Source: Roseiarcus fermentans (GTDB lineage Bacteria; Pseudomonadota; Alphaproteobacteria; Rhizobiales; Beijerinckiaceae). Taken from it: a stretch of DNA of 64,000 nt. The stretch covers positions 124,001 through 188,000 of the forward strand of contig NZ_QNRK01000008.1 in NCBI RefSeq assembly GCF_003315135.1. Reading direction: 5' to 3'. The notes below the pieces were generated by a model. It was not told the DNA's origin. It saw only the letters and a list, made by a program, of their open reading frames with translations, and searched no databases. Positions 16,535 to 24,471 of the stretch are shown here, one piece after another; within the stretch, counting starts at the first letter, position 1; every line of letters starts with the position of its first letter. The position numbers and the translations under genes were made by a program.

Positions 16535-17566
16535 ATGACGATTCCAAGCGAGCGCACCACTCTTGCTTCTGCGCAGACCCGGATGGCCGACGCATCGAGC
16601 GCGCCGTCGGACAAAGCTCGGCGAACCGCTTTGGAGATGATCGCGCCGCTCGGCGTTCCGATTATGACGCTTGGCATGGTTGTTTACTTCGGTTTCGCCA
16701 CGACGGGGTTCTTGTCGATCGGCAACATCACCGACGTTTGCGCCAATTCTGCGCTGCCGGTCATCGTTGCCGTGGGGCTGACCATCCCGCTGGTGATGGG
16801 GGAGTTCGACCTCTCGATTTCAGCGCTTGCTGGTCTCGCCACCGTACTCTACGCGCAACTGGTGGCCAAGGAGGGGGTAGACCCTGCAATCGCAATCCTC
16901 GTCACGCTGGCCGCCTCGCTCGCGGCGGGGGCGTTCAATGGCTTTATGATCGCTTATGTCGGTCTGCCTGCCCTCGTTGCGACAATAGCGATGTCGTCGT
17001 TCCTGGTCGGCATGCAGTTTTATGTCTCCGGCAGCGTCCAGATCTATGGCGGATTCCCCGAGACGCTCGTCGCCTTCAGCCGTTCCAACATCGGCCCCGT
17101 CCCCACTTTGGTGATCGTCGCGGCGATCATCGTTCTTGGCGCCTGGGTCCTCCTCGAGAAAAGCGTATTTGGTCGACAGGTCAAGGCGGTTGGCGGGAAT
17201 GCCGAGGCGGCTCGCCTCGCTGGCGTGGACGTCCGGCGAACGCGGGCGCTCGGCTTTATCCTCTGCACGTTCGCGGCCAGTATCGCCGGCATCCTATTCG
17301 CCAATAAACAGGCTGTGGCTTACCCGCTCGCGGGCCTCGACGTCCTGCTGCCGTCGTTCACGGCGGCCTTTATCGGCGCAGCAACCTTCCGCTTCGGCGA
17401 ATTCAACATCTTTGGCACAGTCGTGGGCGTCCTGGTCACCCAGATCGCGGCGAATGGCCTGATTTTGCTCGGGGTGCCGAACTATACGACCTATGTCTTC
17501 CAGGGTGTGATCTTGCTGGTCGCGCTGATCTTCGCCCGCGTCGTCGCGTTGCGGGGGACGAATTAG
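16535..17566 (+). CDS. ABC transporter permease, RbsC/XylH type
   Basis: 343 residues from ATG 16535 (GGGGAG upstream); a TTG at 16496 in frame is less likely. Ten hydrophobic segments. Landmarks are MGEFDLSISALAGLATVLYA, matching the GxxDLSVG region, and GGNAEAARLAGVDVRRTRALGF, the coupling loop to the ATPase. A likely homodimer forms the inner-membrane channel. It lies between its binding protein and its ATPase. Confidence 0.9.
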   Translation: MTIPSERTTLASAQTRMADASSAPSDKARRTALEMIAPLGVPIMTLGMVVYFGFATTGFLSIGNITDVCANSALPVIVAVGLTIPLVMGEFDLSISALAGLATVLYAQLVAKEGVDPAIAILVTLAASLAAGAFNGFMIAYVGLPALVATIAMSSFLVGMQFYVSGSVQIYGGFPETLVAFSRSNIGPVPTLVIVAAIIVLGAWVLLEKSVFGRQVKAVGGNAEAARLAGVDVRRTRALGFILCTFAASIAGILFANKQAVAYPLAGLDVLLPSFTAAFIGAATFRFGEFNIFGTVVGVLVTQIAANGLILLGVPNYTTYVFQGVILLVALIFARVVALRGTN

Positions 17567-17586
17567 GGTGATGGGAGGCATTGGCC

Positions 17587-19290
17587 ATGACCAGCGATAG
17601 GGTGGAAGACAGGCGTCGTCCGGTGGTCCCGGTCCTCGACGTCAGGGAACTCTCGAAGCGCTATCCGGGGACACTGGCGCTCGACCGGGTCTCACTGCAC
17701 GTGGCGCCAAACGAGATCTTGGGGCTCGCGGGACACAACGGCGCCGGGAAGTCGACGCTGACGCGAATGCTCACGGGCGCCGGAAGGCCCGACTCGGGCG
17801 ACATGCTTCTGGACGGCCAGAGCATCAGGTTCCGCAGCCCGGACGACGCGATCACACACGGCGTTGCTCAGGTCCCGCAGCCGCTCATGATTATTCCGAA
17901 CCTGACCGGTAGGGAAAACCTGCTGCTCGGGATGCACACCAGACTGTTTCGGCCGGGTCGCGAGAACGGCGAGCAACTGTGGTTCGGCGGGAGCAAGAGC
18001 GCGGTGGCCGCTGTCGAGCTGATGGCCGAGCACCTGCACCTGACAAAGATCCTGAACGTAAAAGTTGGGCGGCTCCGTCCGGTGACTCAGCGCCTCATCA
18101 TGATCGGTCGCGCGCTTTTACGGAACCCGCGGCTGATCATCCTCGATGAGCCGACGGCGAATCTGGCGACGCCTGAAGTGGAGTTGCTGTTCTCGATTAT
18201 TCGTCCTCTGGCGCGGGACCGCGCCAGCGTCATTTACGTCACCCATCGACTCGACGAAATGCTCGACTTGTGCGACCGCGTCATCGTGATGCGGCAAGGA
18301 CGGGTCATCGCCGAGAAGGACGCCAGGATCCTCGACAAGAAGGAACTCAGCGGCCTCATCACCGGCGCAGATCTGTCGTCGAAAATAAAGACACTCGTGG
18401 CTGACGTCGACATCCATGGTCAGGTCCACGCCGGCGGGCCGTCGGCCGACAGGTCAAAAACCCCTCACGCCGGCGAAGAAGTCCTGTGCTGCGAGGATCT
18501 TTGTGCGCTGCCAAGGACACGCGGCGTCGACCTCAGGCTCCATCGGGGCGAGGTGCTCGGCATCGCCGGTCGCGACGGGTCGGGACGCACGAGCTTGTTG
18601 CGAACCCTTTGGGGCGATCGCCAGGTGACCAGCGGTCGCATCGTTGTCCGGGGCGTGCCGACTCGGTTGGCGAGCCCACGCGACGCAATCAAAGCCGGCT
18701 TCGCGTATTTGCCGGAGGAACGGGCGGCGAATGCTGTGTTTCCGTTGGCGAGCGTCGCTGCAAACGCGACGCTGCCATGGCTGTCGCGGTTCGCCGGGCC
18801 GGGCGGCCTCATGCGCGCACGTGAGGAGATTTCCAGCGTTTCAACGCTCTTGAAACGTCTCGACGTGCGACCGCTCAAAGGAGCGGCCTACGCCAGGATA
18901 GGGGCCTTCAGCGGCGGTAACCAGCAGAAGGTGGTGATCGCGCGCTGGCTCCTGGGCGGGGCGGACATTTTTCTGTTCGACGAGCCGACGCAAGGCATCG
19001 ATGTGGGCGCTCGGGAGCAAGTCTATGAGGTCATCCGCGAACTCGCCTCGGATGGAGCGGGGATCATCGTCGTATCCTCGGAAGCGGAGGAACTGGCGCG
19101 TTTGTGCAGCACCGTGCACCTGATGCGCGACGGCGCTGTCGTTCAAACGCTCGCAGGCGACGACGTAACGGAATCGGCGATCTCGCTTGCAATCGTCGCA
19201 GGGGAAATCGAAATCCCCGCCGCCGAGCCGTGGGTCGGGGCAGGCCGGGCGCGCGTCAGCGGACGATCGCCTCCGGACGCCGCCATATGA
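17587..19290 (+). CDS. ABC transporter ATPase, RbsA/XylG type with two nucleotide-binding domains
   Basis: 567 residues from ATG 17587, with GGGAGG eight bases upstream. Domain 1 has Walker A GHNGAGKSTL and Walker B LIILDEPTANL, but the usual LSGGQ signature is replaced by LRPVTQ. Domain 2 has the degenerate P-loop GRDGSGRTS that is normal for this family's second half, a good signature FSGGNQQKVVIARWLL and Walker B IFLFDEPTQGIDVGAR. About 70 residues of linker between domains are unusually polar. It powers the importer formed with the genes at 15133 and 16535. Confidence 0.9.
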   Translation: MTSDRVEDRRRPVVPVLDVRELSKRYPGTLALDRVSLHVAPNEILGLAGHNGAGKSTLTRMLTGAGRPDSGDMLLDGQSIRFRSPDDAITHGVAQVPQPLMIIPNLTGRENLLLGMHTRLFRPGRENGEQLWFGGSKSAVAAVELMAEHLHLTKILNVKVGRLRPVTQRLIMIGRALLRNPRLIILDEPTANLATPEVELLFSIIRPLARDRASVIYVTHRLDEMLDLCDRVIVMRQGRVIAEKDARILDKKELSGLITGADLSSKIKTLVADVDIHGQVHAGGPSADRSKTPHAGEEVLCCEDLCALPRTRGVDLRLHRGEVLGIAGRDGSGRTSLLRTLWGDRQVTSGRIVVRGVPTRLASPRDAIKAGFAYLPEERAANAVFPLASVAANATLPWLSRFAGPGGLMRAREEISSVSTLLKRLDVRPLKGAAYARIGAFSGGNQQKVVIARWLLGGADIFLFDEPTQGIDVGAREQVYEVIRELASDGAGIIVVSSEAEELARLCSTVHLMRDGAVVQTLAGDDVTESAISLAIVAGEIEIPAAEPWVGAGRARVSGRSPPDAAI

Positions 19291-19537
19291 TCGAGCGACG
19301 CGCCGCCCGCGGGAACGACGACAAAGTCGGAAGGCCCGCCCCCGCTTCGGATAGGTCCTTGACATCGCGGAAACCGATAGTCTCGGACTCGGCGTCGCAG
19401 ATTGTTCTGCGCGGAACGCCATCGCACTTGCGAGAACCGAGTTTCCGCTTCGATCTTTGTCCCGCTCAAGCTTCGGCGCGCGGCCTCACGGTGGTCCCGC
19501 GCATAAATCCAAAACGATAGCCCGATAGGAGAGCCCC

Positions 19538-20245
19538 GTGATCCGTTTCTATTTCCATCCGACGCCAAATCCCGCCAAAGTCGCGCTTTTCCTGGAGGAG
19601 ACCGGCGTGGCCTATGAAGTCGTTCCGGTCGACACGAGCAAAGGAGAGCAACATACGCCAGCCTTTCGCGCCATCAATCCGAATGGCAAGTTGCCAGCGA
19701 TCGTCGACACCCAGGGGCCCGGCGGCCGCGAGGCGAAGGTGTTCGATTCGAGCGCTATCCTTCTCTACCTCGGCGAAAAGACAGGGCGCTTCATGGGCGC
19801 CCCCGCCGATCGTCCTGAACTGCTTTCCTGGCTCTTCTTCGTCGCGACGGGGATGGGCCCATTCTCGGGCCAGGCGGTGCATTTCCAGCATGCCGCTCCC
19901 GAAAACATCCCGTATGCGGTGAACCGATATCGACGCGAGGTTGAACGGCACTATCGTGTCTTGGATGAGCGTCTGAGCGGACGCGATTACATCGTCGGCA
20001 ACGAATATTCCATCGTCGACATGTCCGCTTGGGGCTGGCTGGATCGGGCGCCCAGAGTGCTGCCCGGCAGCGCTGACCCGGTTGCCGCCTTCCCGAACCT
20101 CAAGCGCTGGTTCCAAACGGTTGACGCGCGACCCGCGGTGGCGCGCGCCCGCGCCGTCGGCACGGATCACGCCTTCAAGAAGGAGATGGACGAAGAGACG
20201 CGGCGGGCGCTCTTCCCATCGAACTATCCGGCGATCACGAAGTGA
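19538..20245 (+). CDS. Glutathione S-transferase, Nu/YfcG-like (GST-A)
   Basis: 235 residues from a GTG at 19538 with TAGGAGAG upstream. N-terminal thioredoxin-like domain MIRFYFHPTPNPAKVALFLEE, cis-Pro in NPNGKLPAIVD, FDSSAILLYLGEKTG for the glutathione gamma-glutamyl site, and an all-helical C-terminal domain (FVATGMGPFSGQAVHFQHAAPE, IVGNEYSIVDMSAWGW). It resembles E. coli YfcG/YghU, which act as glutathione-dependent disulfide reductases, and the beta-etherase-related group. It may add or remove glutathione from an intermediate. Starts about 250 bp after the ATPase, probably on the same message. Confidence 0.9.
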   Translation: MIRFYFHPTPNPAKVALFLEETGVAYEVVPVDTSKGEQHTPAFRAINPNGKLPAIVDTQGPGGREAKVFDSSAILLYLGEKTGRFMGAPADRPELLSWLFFVATGMGPFSGQAVHFQHAAPENIPYAVNRYRREVERHYRVLDERLSGRDYIVGNEYSIVDMSAWGWLDRAPRVLPGSADPVAAFPNLKRWFQTVDARPAVARARAVGTDHAFKKEMDEETRRALFPSNYPAITK

Positions 20246-20695
20246 GTCAGCGCCCCGCTTTCGCATTGCTCGGCCGCCACTAGATCCGACTGGAGCCGGC
20301 CGACAACAGCGGAAAGACAGCGCGATGGCTCAGCCGCAGAGCCTGGTGGGGGCCGGCGCCCTCGGCGCTGAGCAGAACGATCCGCGGCCGCCGCAGGTGC
20401 TTCTGCGGCGCGTTGCGGTCCTGGACCGGAGCGAGGAGCCGATCAACGTCGGCAAGCGCGACGGAAATGGAAACGCCAGAGCGCAGCCCGCAGGCTCGCG
20501 CGCCGCAAGTCCACAAGGAATCTCCCCCGGGATTCCCAGTCAGACGCGATTGATTAGCCGGAACCATTGTGGACATCGGCTTCGTCGCTTCGATCCCGAC
20601 GATTTGGATTTAGCGTCGTCGCTGGCGGCATGGCGGCGAGATGGCGGCGGCCTCGCGCCAGGCTGGCGACCGTTTCCGATGGAGAGGAGTTCCCG
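20246..20695. other. Intergenic stretch with a transposase scrap
   Basis: 450 bp between GST-A and the dehalogenase. The only recognisable content is an N-terminal fragment of an IS630-type transposase on the minus strand (20307-20477). No terminal inverted repeats were found by eye. Confidence 0.5.
20307..20477 (-). pseudogene. IS630-family transposase N-terminal remnant
   Basis: The minus strand encodes GVSISVALADVDRLLAPVQD followed by RNAPQKHLRRPRIVLLSAEGAG, close to the N-terminus of IS630-type transposases (pattern RNxPQKHVWRAxIVLLxADG). The helix-turn-helix that should follow (TGKSKTCVWRWQ type) is garbled and the DDE domain is absent. About 57 codons survive. It marks a former insertion between GST-A and the dehalogenase gene. 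Confidence 0.65.
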
Positions 20696-21430
20696 ATGAC
20701 AATTCGCGCGTTGGTATTCGATGCATACGGCACGCTCTATGACGTGCAGTCGGTGCGCGGCCTTGCGACTGAACTCTGCGGCGACAAAGGCGATTTCATT
20801 ACGCAGGCGTGGCGATTGAAGCAACTCGAATACACGTGGCTGCGCGGCCTAATGCGGGCGTATGAGGACTTCTCAGTTGTCACCCGTGCCGCGCTCGAGT
20901 TCGCGTTGGATAGGGCCGGCGTCACGCCGACACCTGCGCTCTGTGAGGAGTTGATGGCGAAATACCTCGATCTCGACTTGTATCCGGAAGCGCGCCAGGC
21001 GCTGGCGGCGCTTTCCGGGTATAAACTCGCGATCCTTTCGAACGGCAGCCCCGACATGCTCGCTGCGCTCGTCGAGGGGTCGGGGATCGCTCCTTTTTTT
21101 GCGGACGTGATCAGCGTGGACAGGGCGAAGACCTTTAAGCCCGACCCGAGGTGCTATGACCTCGTGGCGCCGGCGCTCGGCGTCGAGAGGCACGAGGTGT
21201 TGTTCGTTTCGTCAAACAGCTTTGATGTCGCGGGCGCGAAGCAATTCGGGCTCAAGGTCGCCTGGATCGATCGTGTTGGTCGCGCGCCCCCACCGATGAA
21301 CTCCGATGTTGGCCCCGCGGAATTCTACCGGTTGCTGCGCGGCGGCCCCGAACGGCTCGGGCAGGACGCGGACTTTCGGATCGGCTCCCTCACCGACTTG
21401 CAGGGAGTCCTATCCGGTTTGGCGAAGTGA
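20696..21430 (+). CDS. Haloacid dehalogenase, type II (L-2-haloacid dehalogenase family)
   Basis: 244 residues from an ATG with GGAGAGGAG upstream. All landmarks of DehII/DhlB are present: nucleophile Asp9 in FDAYGTLYDV, an Arg in the cap helices, LSNGSPDML, KTFKPDPRCYDL with the catalytic Lys and Tyr, and VSSNSFDVAGAKQFGLKVAWIDR with the Ser/Asn/Asp cluster. The family removes halide from 2-haloalkanoic acids with inversion at C2 in the cytoplasm. This argues that the compound imported by the adjacent ABC system may be halogenated, or that a haloacid arises from it. Last gene of the site 2 gene set. Confidence 0.88.
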   Translation: MTIRALVFDAYGTLYDVQSVRGLATELCGDKGDFITQAWRLKQLEYTWLRGLMRAYEDFSVVTRAALEFALDRAGVTPTPALCEELMAKYLDLDLYPEARQALAALSGYKLAILSNGSPDMLAALVEGSGIAPFFADVISVDRAKTFKPDPRCYDLVAPALGVERHEVLFVSSNSFDVAGAKQFGLKVAWIDRVGRAPPPMNSDVGPAEFYRLLRGGPERLGQDADFRIGSLTDLQGVLSGLAK

Positions 21431-21846
21431 GTCGGGGAGGCGGGCCCGCTGTCGCCTCAGCCATCGTCTTCGACGGGGCCCGGGCGCCGGCGCGCGGCAT
21501 CCGGATCGGGGGCTGTCGCTTTGTCTGCACAGCCTCGAGTGGACAGGAGGGAGGGTCGATTGCCGCCTCGGTCGTCGACGGCGCGCCGCCCCGGCGCCAT
21601 CGTCACCGCGACCGAGGTTCGGCCGGCCACGAAGGAACAGGCCGGTCGCGGGTCCGGGTCGGCGGGCGCAGGCGGCCGAACAAGACCCTCCTGGGAATCC
21701 GCGACGGCCACGATCGACAGCGGCGACTGCGTGGCCCGCGCGGCCGGAGGCCCTGTAGCGCGCGAGCGTCGTCGCAACAGGGCGCGCTGGGCGACAAATT
21801 TGTTTTGCACGGGGTCTGCATGAAACTTTGATGGAAAGCGGGAGGC
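21431..21846. other. Intergenic stretch without a recognisable gene
   Basis: About 415 GC-rich bases between the dehalogenase gene and operator site 3. Open frames on both strands are low-complexity (Arg/Gly/Pro-rich) and have no ribosome binding site. I see no promoter, repeat or RNA here until the TTGACG at 21847. Confidence 0.5.
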
Positions 21847-21894
21847 TTGACGTCGGGGCGGCGCCGCATTATTAATTCATCAGTCGTCTGATGA
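21847..21894 (+). promoter_or_regulatory. Promoter with shared 18-bp operator, site 3 (pfpI)
   Basis: TTGACG (21847-21852), 17 bp, TATTAA (21870-21875). The dyad TCATCAGTCGTCTGATGA (21877-21894) covers the expected start of transcription; the pfpI ATG follows at 21929. Confidence 0.82.
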
Positions 21895-21928
21895 CATGTC
21901 ATGTGTCGGCCGACAAAGGGAGTGAGCG

Positions 21929-22516
21929 ATGCCGAAAGTTTTGATTCTCACTGGCGATGCCGCCGAAGCGCTCGAAGTGATATATCCGCATCAACGACTC
22001 ACGGAGGAGGGCTATGAGGCGGTTGTGGCCGCTTTGTCTCCGAAGTTGTTGCAATTGGTGGTCCACGAAATGGTGCCAGGCAACGACACTTTCGTCGAAA
22101 AACCGGGCTATCATTGGCCGGCCGACGTAGCGTTCTCCGATGTTGACCCATCGGACTATGCTGCGATAATCATCCCCGGGGGGCGCGCTCCTGAGTATAT
22201 CCGCAACAATCCAGACTTCATTCGCATCGTTCAATACTTTTTCAAAGAGAACCTGCCGGTGGCGCACTTGTGCCACGCCTCCATAGCGCTGGCCACGGCC
22301 GGCGTTTTGAAGGGGCGTCGTATCGCCGCGTTTCCTGAACTGAAATCCGATGTCGAGGCGGCGGGCGCCGAATTCGTGAATGCTGAGGTTGTCGTGGACG
22401 GACCCATGGTGTCGGCTCGCGCGTATCCGGACCACCCCGCCTGGATGCGAGAATTCATGCGGGTGCTTCGCAAGCGGTCGCCGGTTGCCGTGCCGGTCGC
22501 GACGGCAGCCGAATAG
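21929..22516 (+). CDS. DJ-1/PfpI-family protein
   Basis: 195 residues with GGGAG upstream of the ATG. Family landmarks: MPKVLILTGDAAEALEVIYP, the acidic residue in GGRAPEYI and the nucleophile elbow HLCHASIAL (Cys near 111). Relatives include stress proteases, glyoxalase III-type deglycases and isonitrile hydratases. Its own promoter carries the cluster operator, so it is co-regulated with the transporter and hydrolases and may detoxify a reactive carbonyl intermediate. A truncated copy lies at 12081. Confidence 0.9.
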   Translation: MPKVLILTGDAAEALEVIYPHQRLTEEGYEAVVAALSPKLLQLVVHEMVPGNDTFVEKPGYHWPADVAFSDVDPSDYAAIIIPGGRAPEYIRNNPDFIRIVQYFFKENLPVAHLCHASIALATAGVLKGRRIAAFPELKSDVEAAGAEFVNAEVVVDGPMVSARAYPDHPAWMREFMRVLRKRSPVAVPVATAAE

Positions 22517-22532
22517 AAGAAGATGTTCCGGC

Positions 22533-22559
22533 GCCTCCGACCCTTGTGTGGTCGGAGGC
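22533..22559 (+). terminator. Hairpin after pfpI
   Basis: GCCTCCGACC (22533-22542) and GGTCGGAGGC (22550-22559) form a perfect 10-bp stem with a 7-base loop, 17 bases after the pfpI stop codon. There is no T-run, so it may be a weak or Rho-assisted terminator, or a 3' end stabiliser. Confidence 0.6.
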
Positions 22560-22704
22560 CAGAGGGAAATTGATTCGCGCAGCACTTGTTGGAATCGTCA
22601 GGGTCGGCTTATTGAGATCAAGCAATGCGGCATCCCCGGCCGTTTTGTGATGATTATTTGACGCCCCCCGTTCATGGCAGCGGGGCCGACGATAGGCGGT
22701 TGCG

Positions 22705-23487
22705 ATGAATCATGTGAATGAACGTTTGGAGCCGCGGCGGAGTTTCCGTCCCGTGAGACGCGCGCAGCTCGTCGACGAGGTCATAGAGCAGTTGCGGCTG
22801 CGGATCAGCTCGGGGGACTTTAAGGTTGGCGACCGATTGCCCGCGGAGACGGTCCTTGTTTCCGAGCTGGGCGTCGGTCGAACAACCCTTCGGGAAGCAG
22901 TCCGTGTTCTCGAGCACGCCGGACTGTTCGAGGTTCGTCAGGGTTCGGGCACCTACCTCCGGTCCAGCACCGACGCCAAAGCCTTGGCTCCCCGATTGCG
23001 CCACGCCCGCGTTCTCGACGTCCTCGATGTCCGACGCGCGCTGGAGATCGAAATGACGCGAATGGCGGCGGCCTACCGGACGGAGGCTGCTCTGGTCGCT
23101 CTGAGGGACTCGTTGGAACGTATGCGGCGCGGCATGGAATCGGGCGATCAACGGGTCTTCATCGACGCAGAGATGGAAATATACCGCGTCATCGCCGCCG
23201 GCACTCAAAACGCGATCATGATCGAGATCTATGGGCTGTTTTCCGAAGCGCTGCGGCTTGCGCTCACTCAGATCATCGCCATTCCTGGTGTGATGCCCGA
23301 TTGCTTGGCCCGTCACGAACAGCTGTTCAAGGCGATCGAGGCTCGGGACGTGGATAAAGCCGAAGCCGTCGCAAAGGCCCATTTGGGTCGAGTGACACGG
23401 CTGGTCCAGGAGGTCTTGGGCGATGCGCGTGTCGACGAAGCCGGCAAAAAGGACGCGCAAGCCGTCCAGCCGCTGCGGGCTCCCTGA
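22705..23487 (+). CDS. GntR-family regulator with FCD domain (probable repressor of the cluster)
   Basis: 260 residues. N-terminal winged helix QLVDEVIEQLRLRISSGDF, then LPAETVLVSELGVGRTTLREAVRVLEHAGLFEVRQGSGTYL, the GntR signature. The C-terminal all-helical FCD domain (LDVRRALEIEMTRMAA; FHxxI-like and HEQLFKAIEARDVDKAEAVAKAHL) binds a small carboxylate, often via metal-coordinating His and Asp residues. It lies between operator sites 3 and 4 and is the only regulator in this region, so it is the best candidate for binding the four dyads. No copy of the dyad was seen before its own start. Confidence 0.9.
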   Translation: MNHVNERLEPRRSFRPVRRAQLVDEVIEQLRLRISSGDFKVGDRLPAETVLVSELGVGRTTLREAVRVLEHAGLFEVRQGSGTYLRSSTDAKALAPRLRHARVLDVLDVRRALEIEMTRMAAAYRTEAALVALRDSLERMRRGMESGDQRVFIDAEMEIYRVIAAGTQNAIMIEIYGLFSEALRLALTQIIAIPGVMPDCLARHEQLFKAIEARDVDKAEAVAKAHLGRVTRLVQEVLGDARVDEAGKKDAQAVQPLRAP

Positions 23488-23678
23488 TCCTCGAGGAGTG
23501 TCTCTCGCGGGCGCTCACGCAGCCGTCGGGCCTTGAGCTCAGGGCGATAGACGCTGTGGCGGACGTTTGGCGGGCGGCTCGATCGGCGGCAACCCCACGT
23601 CGCCTCTTTTTCGCATCTGCGCCGCCTCGGTTCGTATCTCGATTCGATCGTTGTGCCGGCTGGCCTGATCACCGGTGA

Positions 23679-23722
23679 TTGACAGGGACGAAATCGAGGC
23701 CTAGTCATCAGACGTCTGCTGA
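23679..23722 (+). promoter_or_regulatory. Promoter with variant 18-bp operator, site 4 (decayed hydrolase copy)
   Basis: TTGACA (23679-23684), 17 bp, TAGTCA (23702-23707). The dyad here is TCATCAGACGTCTGCTGA (23705-23722): its centre GACGTC is perfectly symmetric, but one outer base differs from the other sites. The -35 to dyad distance equals that of site 1. Confidence 0.75.
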
Positions 23723-23790
23723 ATTAGTGATCAGGCAGGATCGTGCTCTCTTGGAGAAACATCCGTCGGTCGCGGACGTGGGAGGCCAGG

Positions 23791-24350
23791 ATGGACCGAA
23801 CGGGCGCGATTCTCGAGATTACTCTTGATGGTAACGGAGGCGATCTGGTCTGGGGTGGGGGGCCGCATGGTCAGCTCGGGCCCGCCTTCCACGATATCGC
23901 ACAGGATCGAGAAAATAAGCTCGTTATCATGACGGGATCCGGCGACGCATTCACTGAACAGATCGATGCCGAAATACTCGGTGAGCGGCTACCCAAAAAT
24001 AAGGTAACGCCGTTAATTTGGGGCCATATACACGCCAAACGCTTGTTGAGGAATCTTCTCGACATCGAGGTTCCGATCATCTCCGCGGTCAACGGGCCGG
24101 TCACGGGGCAACGGCTCTCAGCGCACGAGGCGCTTCAACTCGGGGGCAGTGAAATCATGCCCGCGGCAAGGCTGACGCCGCGTGCTCGGGAACTCGCTCG
24201 GCCAATTCTGAATCAGCCGCCTCTCACTGTCCGCTCGGCTCGGGTCGCGATGATCAGGAACTTAAGCAACGCCTGCTGGAACATCTCAGTCATGCTTGGC
24301 TCTCCAGGGCCTCGCCGCGAATGCGCGCGCGCAACATGGGGAAAGACTGT
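23791..24350 (+). pseudogene. Internally deleted second copy of the C-C hydrolase
   Basis: The frame from ATG 23791 (GGGAGG upstream) reads MDRTGAILEITLDGNGGDLV, then WGGGPHGQLGPAFHDIAQDREN, nearly the same as the intact gene at 14053. After VNGPV it jumps straight to TGQRLSAHEALQL: about 55 residues (122-176 of the intact enzyme) are missing in frame, removing His124, His147 and Asp156. Two codons are also lost near 24030. Around 24255 a frameshift garbles the last 25 residues. The first 13 residues of the enzyme are not recognisable. No catalytic protein can result. Confidence 0.85.
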
Positions 24351-24353
24351 CGG

Positions 24354-24416
24354 TTCAAAAGAGGTGTTGACGAGAAAACAAGGCGCGCTCTGTTTCCTTC
24401 CAATTACCAGCCATAA
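24354..24416 (+). pseudogene. Last 20 codons of a lost GST-A copy
   Basis: The frame FKRGVDEKTRRALFPSNYQP with its own TAA matches the end of GST-A at 20245 (FKKEMDEETRRALFPSNYPA). It follows directly on the broken hydrolase copy, so everything that lies between hydrolase and GST-A in the intact set (the ABC transporter and most of the GST) has been deleted here. Confidence 0.75.
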
Positions 24417-24471
24417 GCGCAATGCCTAAACCCACTGAACGTCCCCTCGGACAAACAGGAGCGACTGAACA

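Noticed and set aside
19361-19390. TTGACA at 19361 as a separate promoter for GST-A
   Set aside because: No acceptable -10 at 16-18 bp spacing; GST-A is more simply read with the upstream genes.
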